This document shows positions 17,950-24,367 of a DNA stretch of 24,367 bases, piece after piece (position 1 is the stretch's first letter; each line of letters begins with the position of its first letter). The notes beneath the pieces are model-generated. The model had not been told where the DNA came from. It made no database searches and saw only the letters and a program-made list of their open reading frames with translations. Both the position numbers and the translations under genes were made by a program. The DNA is from Amanita rubescens (Eukaryota; Basidiomycota; Agaricomycetes; Agaricales; Amanitaceae), in NCBI GenBank assembly GCA_015039365.1, contig WION01000685.1, positions 1-24,367 of the forward strand. Direction: 5' to 3'.

Positions 17950-18612
17950 GCTGATTCGCCTCGCGTGAAAGCAGACGTCTGCTTTCGCCTCTCACACTGC
18001 TAATGTATGCGCATGGAGGTATGAGCCAAAACTTTGACCAAGAAGCAGCTACTCGCACCCTCAACTAGCTCCACTTGGTCATGCATGCCGTTCAACTTGC
18101 TTGTAAATGTATACCTCCGAGTCTCCAGCTGCTCGCTTTCCAACCGGATTGGCCTCACTTCACACCTAGTATCACGCGCTTACAAAGCTGAAGGTATCTG
18201 ATTTCTGACCGCGCCGCTTTCTCACTCTCATGTTCGCTTTGATCGTGCTAAGCTCGTTCGGCGTCGCTTTGCCACCCTCGAGCTCTTTTGACATCTCCCA
18301 AGTTTCAATACATCGCTGAGCTCATCCAGTGTCGCTTTACTATTTCCATCCTTGTCTCCACGTCCCATGGACCTCCACCCCACGCTGAGGATGTACTTCA
18401 CTTTCAATTACACAATTCCTTAGTGACTTCTATTACACCATTAAAGTAAAAAGTTGCGGAAGCCAACAAAAACAACTCAGACTGATACTTATATTGTTGC
18501 AACCTCCCCATCATCCCAGTTGCTCATGATGAGCCTTGTTTTTCTAATGATCGGAACCTTATCTATGCTAGATTGGATTATAAGCCAGTTAGATGCAATG
18601 TGGATTAACGTC
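17950..18612. other. Intergenic with a weak coil-like frame
   Basis: No clear gene. On the minus strand, ATG 18368 starts MGRGDKDGNSKATLDELS. A second frame nearby reads GGKATPNELSTIKANM with a donor-like gtaagcg after about 18190. The two KAT-x-(D/N)EL-S repeats suggest a small coiled-coil protein broken by a frameshift, but support is thin. A 150-codon plus-strand frame (18454-18906) overlaps the conserved minus-strand gene and is its shadow. Confidence 0.35.
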
Positions 18613-19795
18613 TTACCTGCATTTGAGAAGATCCATTGCGTCTTGCGCAGTCGTGTTTGCTTCATTGGGGAGATTGTCCTGGTGCATGGTTTCCGCAGCT
18701 CGAAACTTTTTCAATGCATCGCCAGCAAAACAGAGAGCCTCTTCCCATTCATGCGTAGTCTTCCCTTCCTCCTTACCCTTGCCAACGGAGCGGTTTCGGT
18801 ATGCATCCAAGCTCGAGATATAACTTTGAAGCAGCAGGTCAAATATGATTTCAGATATCTGGCGCAGGGAGTGAAGAAAAGGTCGAGAGCTTTCCTCCGT
18901 CGTTAAGTCATTCAGTTTAAAACCGTACCGAAGAGCGAGAGGATCTCCTGGGAGGGTTCCGCGACTGAATGAGGAAGGCTTGGTGCTGCCATCAAACAAG
19001 AAGAATTGGAACACGTTCCCGTCGCAAAGGATGCCAAATACAGGTACGCGAAGCCCTTTTCGTGTGTTGTTCCAGTAGCAGACTACGACATGAATATATG
19101 GTCAAAACCGGTGCAATCATTATTGAAAGGACTTCCTGACCATCACATTCCGCTATCACTTGAGCAATCGCATCCATTCGCTCCTTTCTACTACCGATTT
19201 TGAGCTTGACTTGTATAAAAAGCGCTGCAATAGAACCAAACGCCTTGAAGTAGTATTCAATATTGCCTCTCGTATGAGTTAGTACACGACCATCATTAAG
19301 GATAGCCTCGATAGGTTCTGGCACATTTCTAAATGCAAAACCAAATTGATCAACCAAGCGATTGAAGATCTGAGAACAACAGTCTGAGTTTCTTCGCAAT
19401 AGGAGAGTTAACTGGATCTTTCCCACCGGGGCAAAGAACCGGGATGTCGCCTCTTCCGTTTCGTGCTCATCCCTGCACGATGGACTTGAAAAGCGGTGTA
19501 GGAATGCGCGAGCGGTAGAGGTCAAATGTGGTGATATCGTCCTTCATCTGATCAGGGTCAAGTCCAACGAAAGGGGCCATGTCCTCGTATTGTACGTTAG
19601 AAAAGTCGACGCCTAAGATGTATTCTAAGGGTTCCTTCATGATATGGAGGAGAGCAACTTCGCCAGATGTATGACGCGTGATAGCCGAGGATAGTAGTTT
19701 CCGGAGACCGTCGGGAGAATTTACTTCTGGGTTGTCCTCGCGTTTTCGCTTGTCATTGTCAATGCGCGCACCTACGATATTTGTCCCTGTTTACA
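18613..19795 (-). pseudogene. PD-(D/E)xK-like Agaricomycete protein, interrupted
   Basis: Read on the minus strand, an open segment from about 19795 to 19470 includes LLSSAITRHTSGEVALLHI and FDLYRSRIPTPLFKS. A second frame (about 19477-19100) continues FFAPVGKIQLTLLLRR, then the core YYFKAFGSIAALFIQVKLKIG and MDAIAQVIAEC. A third frame (about 19050-18613) has VPVFGILCDGNVFQFFLFDG and a helical C-terminus ending ALKKFRAAE and KCR. This order matches an uncharacterised family common in mushroom genomes whose Q/E-V-K suggests a restriction-endonuclease fold. The first break is a single extra G near 19472. The second, near 19055-19107, could be a 53-nt intron, but its phase does not fit. The 5' end is undetermined. 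Confidence 0.55.
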
Positions 19796-20141
19796 TTTGT
19801 GCGGCCGATCGGGTCGCGGAATGACGTCATACGTGGAAGCTCAGGGACGATGTTGCTTCTTTTGCTTACTGCAAGCAGGCAGGCTTGTTGACCGGCGTAG
19901 GCCCTCCACTCAATGTACTGTACCTTGAAGTTGAATCGCTTTGTTCATATTCACACCTATATATCCTGAATGGTCTTTATACAGTAGGAACAGTGATGTT
20001 ACTGCGGACCTGTGTTACTTTCCGTAAGTGTAGTAAACCTCAAAGTAACATTACCCAACCTAGATCATATCTGTGGCTACGGGAACCAACATAAGAGGGT
20101 TCAGAACTTACATGAGAAGCGAGTGGCAGCGTTTTAGATCT
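19796..20141. other. Intergenic between two minus-strand genes
   Basis: No supported gene. It may include the 5' exon of the interrupted PD-(D/E)xK-like gene (minus-strand frame VPELPRMTSFRDPIG near 19800-19850) and the 3' flank of the F-box gene. A 69-codon plus-strand frame here has no features. Confidence 0.4.
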
Positions 20142-21569
20142 CTAATATACTTCGCTATCTGCCGCGTCAATACTGAGTCCATAAGTCCACCAAAAGTCCT
20201 CTACCATTTCCGACGCTTCCCAATATATCAAAGACACACCAAGTTCTTCCAGCTGCTCCCACTCATCCGCCTCCCACACCGGAACATATTCATCGCATTC
20301 CAATTCATTTGCCCCGCTCGCTCGAAATGCCTCCACCACCGTAGACGCATGCAATGGAAAGTCGCAGTACAACAAAACAAGCCTCTTGAGCGGCAGAATC
20401 GGTTCACGCGCAAACTTCTCCAGTAACTCGTCATCGAAACCACTCCACGCGGCATCAATTATTCCATGCAATGCGATGCACTCCAGCATTGGAAACGGCG
20501 GCCCCCTCTCATCCTCTCCAAACATAATCCAATCCCACACATTTCGCGATAAATACACTGACGTGACTGCAAATCGGCGTACGCTCCGACACCGAGATGC
20601 AAAAAGCCTCAATGCCTTGCACACCGTTGTTGTATCCTCATTTTCCCATCCGTAATCAATCCGTTCGCCTTCTTCATATTCTGGCTCACGCGAGCCATCT
20701 AAATGCAAATCTTCGACCATGGGCGCCGTGATACATCCAATCAAATCGCACGCAGTCCCAGGAACCGATACTGCCAGATGCTTCAGCCTTGGCAATCGAA
20801 TATCCAACGAAATCTCCGATCCTGGTCGTCCCTTGACCACGCCCGAAGCCGTAGGTGGTGTCACATCATACAAGTTCGGAGTCTGCCAAAGGTGGTGCTT
20901 CATCCATAACGATTCCAGCTGAGGCGTACAATTGAGAAGCGCCGCGATAAGTGCAGGATAAGCAATTTCATCCTCTCGTGATCCGTCGAGGACGAGCGTA
21001 CTCAGGTTGGAAAAGGACGCAGATAGGGGTAATATCGGCACGCAGTCGTAAAAGCTGTTCATATGTAGCTTTTGCAAATTGGGAAATTTGTTAGTGGCAT
21101 CTGCGAGTACCATATCCAGTCGTGGCCATTTAGGTTTCAACATGTAATCCGACTCGCTCTCTGACAAGATAGAAAGCACCTCGAGTGCTTGGAACGCCCC
21201 CACGTTCGGAAAGACATCATAGACAACACCGCCCGCCAAGAAGGCTGTCTGCGCGCTGAGGCCAAATTCGCGAATTTGGCCATTGTACTCTGCCAACAGC
21301 TTGCACAGAGCTGAAACTTCCTTCGTGCGTTCTGTAAGTTCTATGTATACAGTAAGCATCGCGCCCTTGGTACGCAAGATCCGGGCTCGAAGGAAATAGG
21401 GTCCGTCAATGGTAAATTGGCGAGGACAGAGAATCACAGTTGTCCAAAGCGATGAGATAGACTGCGTGACTGCAGCAAATGTTTTGCAAGTTTCTGAAAT
21501 GACCAGATTGTCGCATTGGCATACGATTTCGGTTAGGACCTCAGTGGGCAGGTCGAAGATGATGTTCAT
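20142..21569 (-). CDS. F-box protein with LRR-like region, 475 aa
   Basis: A single intact frame of 475 codons, ATG 21569 to TAA. Residues 4-45 (FDLPTEVLTEIVCQCDN through SLWTTV) form a typical F-box: LP-x-E-[VIL]-L at the start, a central CKTF and a W near the end. That fits a substrate adaptor of an SCF ubiquitin ligase binding Skp1. The remainder has irregular leucine-rich segments such as FPNLQKLHMNSF, LSTLVLDGS, LPRLKHLAVSV and LKRLVLLYC, which would bind the substrate. This architecture is abundant and fast-evolving in Agaricomycetes. It is divergently arranged with the glycosyltransferase gene, with 156 bp between the starts. The substrate is unknown. Confidence 0.85.
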   Translation of the reverse strand: MNIIFDLPTEVLTEIVCQCDNLVISETCKTFAAVTQSISSLWTTVILCPRQFTIDGPYFLRARILRTKGAMLTVYIELTERTKEVSALCKLLAEYNGQIREFGLSAQTAFLAGGVVYDVFPNVGAFQALEVLSILSESESDYMLKPKWPRLDMVLADATNKFPNLQKLHMNSFYDCVPILPLSASFSNLSTLVLDGSREDEIAYPALIAALLNCTPQLESLWMKHHLWQTPNLYDVTPPTASGVVKGRPGSEISLDIRLPRLKHLAVSVPGTACDLIGCITAPMVEDLHLDGSREPEYEEGERIDYGWENEDTTTVCKALRLFASRCRSVRRFAVTSVYLSRNVWDWIMFGEDERGPPFPMLECIALHGIIDAAWSGFDDELLEKFAREPILPLKRLVLLYCDFPLHASTVVEAFRASGANELECDEYVPVWEADEWEQLEELGVSLIYWEASEMVEDFWWTYGLSIDAADSEVY

Positions 21570-21725
21570 GCTGTGAGATTACGTAATGGGCCTCGAACAC
21601 AGTTTTACCTAATCGAAATATTAAGGGGAATATTGTCCCTGAAACCGTCGGACACATGCTCTGTCATGTTCATTATAATTCGCCCAACTCGTCTGAACTA
21701 GAAAGACAATAGCTTTCGAAAAACA

Positions 21726-22775
21726 ATGTTTAGCCAGAAGACGTCCTTACCTGGAGAGAACAAGAACGGGTACTATCGCCCTGACGTGCGCATCCGACGT
21801 GATGCCACCAACATTGGAGCATCTGGGTCTCGTAACAGAGGAATGGAAGAATCTGCAGCAGATTGGATAGCTTTCCTTGACGACGATACTATTCCACATT
21901 CTGATTTGCTCGTCGAGGCAGAGAAAGTGATCAGAGAATACCCGACTGCAGCTGGATTCGCCGGAAGATCATTATTCCCCCAATCTCAAAATATTTTCAC
22001 GACTGCCGTACTGATTTCTGGCGTTGCGTTCTTCTTCGATATTGCAACGAAAATAAAGCATGATATTCCATGGGGCGTTACCGCAAACCTCATTGCTCGA
22101 AGAAATATTCGAGACGACGTCTGGTACGGCCTGAGTTATCCAAAGGCTGGCGGTGGAGAAGACGTCGAATTTTGTTTACGGAAACGTAAATTCTTCTTGG
22201 CTCATGGGCTAAAGGGATTTACCGCTGCACCAAAGGTGATTGTAAACCACCCATGGTGGTATAATGGTCATCGTTCGTACCGCCGTTTCTATAGGTGGGC
22301 CTACGCCGATGGGGTATTGCTTAAACGCTTTCCTGAGTATTGCTACTGGGATTACTGCCCGAATAGTGCGGAATTGCTCTTCCTCAGTGGCCTTGTCTCC
22401 ATTGTGTTGCCCTTGGCACTACCGCTCTGGGATTCGCCGATCCTTTCGATCAGGATGCTCGTTGCCACCATTGTGGCGAATATCATTCACGATTGCTATA
22501 AACATTTGTGGAAAATTACCGAGCACCATCGCGGCATGAATACGACGCTTACGGGATGGAAATGGGTTATGGCCATTATTGAGAGTACCGGAATTCGATT
22601 GACCCGTGATGTGGGCCGGCTCCATGGTGTAATAGCGCAAGGCGATTTCATGATTGGGAGGCGATTCGACTTGTTCGCGGGCAGATTGGGCAAAGGACCC
22701 ATGAATGAAGAACGAATGGATAATCTACAGAGGGCAATTATAGCTGTAGCCGTATTTCATCATTTACATGTTTAA
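21726..22775 (+). CDS. Family 2 glycosyltransferase, N-terminally short, 349 aa
   Basis: An open frame of 349 codons from ATG 21726 to TAA. The GT-A signature is clear: NIGASGSRNRGME (25-41 region), then AFLDDDT with the DxD-type aspartates at residues 52-54, and GGGEDVEFCLRKR (144-149 core) as the late acidic motif. Two hydrophobic segments follow (about 215-235 and 240-256), so it is probably membrane-anchored and acts on a polysaccharide or lipid-linked sugar. The usual first beta strand (a VSVIIPTYN-type start) and the following residues of this fold are missing. The 156 bp upstream, before the divergent F-box gene, hold no such exon. It is therefore either a truncated copy or its first exon was lost by rearrangement. 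Confidence 0.75.
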   Translation: MFSQKTSLPGENKNGYYRPDVRIRRDATNIGASGSRNRGMEESAADWIAFLDDDTIPHSDLLVEAEKVIREYPTAAGFAGRSLFPQSQNIFTTAVLISGVAFFFDIATKIKHDIPWGVTANLIARRNIRDDVWYGLSYPKAGGGEDVEFCLRKRKFFLAHGLKGFTAAPKVIVNHPWWYNGHRSYRRFYRWAYADGVLLKRFPEYCYWDYCPNSAELLFLSGLVSIVLPLALPLWDSPILSIRMLVATIVANIIHDCYKHLWKITEHHRGMNTTLTGWKWVMAIIESTGIRLTRDVGRLHGVIAQGDFMIGRRFDLFAGRLGKGPMNEERMDNLQRAIIAVAVFHHLHV

Positions 22776-22869
22776 GTGTCGACTAGTTTATTTGATACAT
22801 GTGCAGCCTGAGAAGAATTGTTCACGTCAACACTCATCAGCCAAGTCCAAGTAAGCAACTCACAGACAC

Positions 22870-23676
22870 CTAGAAGAGCGCGCCCTTCGATATTTGTTCG
22901 CCTTCCATTCTCAGTGTATAAATGTATACGGCCCATGCATACTCCATGACTGCCTTCTGCTGCCCCCACACTCGTGCCAACGCTTCTTTGTACGTGAGCA
23001 AATGCGTCGTGTAATCCAACTCACTCGGCGAGAGCTTCTTGTCTTTCGGAACCGCATCTTCCGCTATACGTCCAACATACCAGAACGTCAGATACTCAGC
23101 TCCTGTACGTGTCCAAAATGTGGTAGTTGTGTAGATAGGCTCCGTGTTCGGTCTCTGTCTTGCATCTGGGTCGTCGGCAGGTGGTGGCTGACGCGTCAAG
23201 TGATACACAGGAAAGAGCTCCGGTTGGTATCCTGACTGCTGCACTTAAGTTTTTAGCACCTTATCAGAAATTACACGCGCCTCCTCATGAGCCTCGCGCA
23301 GTGCAGCCTGTTGCAGCGATTCCCCGATATCCTTCCGCCCTCTCGGGAAGAACCACTGGCCGTCAGTCTCGCTAGGGCTGTGCAGCACGACGACCCGATG
23401 AGTGGCGGGCTGGATGATGACCATCCCTGCGCCGAGTGCGAAGTTTGGGGAACACCAGCCGCTGTCAGGATTCGCGGGCGATGAGGAGAAGGCAGAGAGT
23501 GCTTGAGAAGGGGACGGGAGACGTGGGGGTGGGGTGTATGCACGGCGTCGCGCGGGATCGGGAGGGTGTGTGATGCGGAGGCCAGCACGGATGGTGTCGG
23601 AGAAGGCTATGAGGGCGGAGAGTGCGTCGGGGCGGTTGTGCGAGGGAGTCTCATGCTGTCCTTGGGGTGATGCCAT
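22870..23676 (-). CDS. Nudix hydrolase, two exons
   Basis: Exon 1 runs from ATG 23676 to about 23275, and exon 2 from about 23238 (or 23235) to the stop at 22870-22872, giving roughly 255 residues. The Nudix box lies at residues 113-134: GRKDIGESLQQAALREAHEEA fits GX5EX7REUXEE, with Glu119, Arg127, Glu128, Glu131 and Glu132 for metal-dependent hydrolysis of a nucleoside diphosphate-linked substrate. The intron (gtaatt donor at 23274, tgcag acceptor; 36 or 39 nt) cuts the box just before its final Gly, which exon 2 supplies as SGYQPELFPVY. Exon 2 also carries YLTFWYVGRI and a helical C-terminus. There is no targeting signal. The substrate cannot be told from sequence. Confidence 0.78.
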
Positions 23677-24067
23677 TGTGTCAAGGGAGTCACTGTCAGA
23701 ATCAGCAAGCGGGGTTGTTCACGCATGGGCCAAAAACTGGCCAAATGGGGATCGAGTGACGAGTGTGCTTCACTGACGAGGTCGAAGACCGAGCGCTTTC
23801 CGAGTGCACTAAACGGCAAGGAGGACTTGTGACTTTCCTAGCGTGTGATGATTCGAGCAAGGATTAAGCGAGAATGAGAACACGACACATAAAACTGGCA
23901 TTCAACGTTCTACAGTACAGATAGTACGTACGTACAACGAGCGGAGGAGGCCTCATCCACCTAAACCTCATCACGTTCGGTTCGGTAACTACTGAGGACT
24001 AAAAAGGCCATAATTGTCACGTAATTGGGCATTGAAATGCTCCTGGTACCTGTAGCAGCATCTTGGG
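23677..24067. other. Promoter side of the Nudix gene, spacer
   Basis: No gene seen. This is the upstream region of the minus-strand Nudix gene plus the 3' flank of the minus-strand gene at the window end. A short palindromic gtacgtacgtac lies at about 23925-23936. Confidence 0.45.
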
Positions 24068-24367
24068 TCACTCTAGCAGTGCAGTACGAGCCTTAAACTC
24101 AGCGGCTTTACCATCCCACCACTCTTCTTCATCTTCTCGCAACCCTCCAGGAAAGAAGGTGCTCTTCATCGCCAAACCGACCCCAGGATATTGAATTTCT
24201 ACTTCTTGTAATGCCCCCATAGTTTTCCGATTAGCAATGCATCCCCCAAATTCCAGAGGCAAACCCAGTGCCTCGGGCCTGCGGGGAAGCACAGCAACCA
24301 TGATGTTGTGCAACATCCCAATCCCTCCGACCGCCACAAGGAACCAGGGATTCGCTTTAGCACCGAG
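24068..24367 (-). CDS. C-terminus of a fungal membrane protein (partial)
   Basis: The frame is open from the right edge of the window to the stop at 24068-24070, so only about the last 99 residues are present and the start lies outside. It begins LGAKANPWFLVAVGGIGML, with a hydrophobic segment WFLVAVGGIGMLHNIMVAVL likely to be membrane-spanning. The tail contains RRPEALGLPLEF, EIQYPGVG, TFFPGGLREDEEEWWDG. This combination is familiar from conserved hypothetical membrane proteins of fungi, but I cannot name one. It appears intact in the part visible. Confidence 0.6.
   Translation of the reverse strand, partial: LGAKANPWFLVAVGGIGMLHNIMVAVLPRRPEALGLPLEFGGCIANRKTMGALQEVEIQYPGVGLAMKSTFFPGGLREDEEEWWDGKAAEFKARTALLE

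Noticed and set aside
18454..18906. 150-codon plus-strand frame
   Set aside because: Its 3' two thirds lie opposite the conserved minus-strand family (FDGSTKP, KKFRAAE); no domain in the plus frame.
20386..20922. Plus-strand frames opposite the F-box gene
   Set aside because: Antisense shadows of a 475-codon conserved gene.

Overview
The window reads as an accessory, repeat-rich stretch of an Agaricomycete (mushroom-forming basidiomycete) genome. The evidence is short 48-74 nt GT-AG introns with CTRAC/CTAAC-like branch sites, an F-box protein and a Plavaka/Tnp2-type transposase N-terminus of the kind common in this class, a C2H2 protein with a long Pro-rich region, and TATA-type promoters. 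No tRNA, rRNA or CRISPR array was seen. All calls come from reading the sequence; no database search was run.

Layout. 1-737: 5' flank holding a short decayed remnant of the family that follows. 738-7271 (+): two head-to-tail modules, period 3251 bp, each a P-loop NTPase of the kind found in Crinkler (CRN)-type proteins. Each module has two copies of an unrecognised N-terminal domain and a possible PD-(D/E)xK-like tail. Introns sit at matching places in both modules, but both carry frame breaks. Module B has ACG where module A has its start ATG, and module A reads straight into module B with no spacer. 7460-8669 (-): an unrecognised 246-aa CxxC protein and a nearby coiled-coil repeat. 8600-10930: no convincing gene. 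11041-12290 (+): a signal-peptide-like start, a Pro-rich region and four C2H2 zinc fingers, split over frames partly at poly-C tracts. 12583-14209: a non-autonomous TIR element inserted into another copy of itself, with a 6-bp target duplication. 14636-15483 (+): a complete five-exon gene for a 197-aa beta-trefoil protein with an acidic then basic tail.

16558-17234 (-): the 3' half of a cytochrome P450, directly downstream of a transposase N-terminal fragment (17424-17777, -). 18613-19795 (-): an interrupted PD-(D/E)xK-like protein. 20142-21569 (-): an intact F-box protein. 21726-22775 (+): a family 2 glycosyltransferase lacking its first strand. 22870-23676 (-): a two-exon Nudix hydrolase. 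24068-24367 (-): the C-terminus of a membrane protein that runs off the window.

The right third (about 20-24 kb) looks like ordinary, mostly intact genes. The left two thirds combine tandem duplication, mobile elements, gene fragments and many single-base frame breaks. That fits a fast-evolving effector- or conflict-type region, but base-level assembly errors at homopolymers could explain part of it and should be excluded first.
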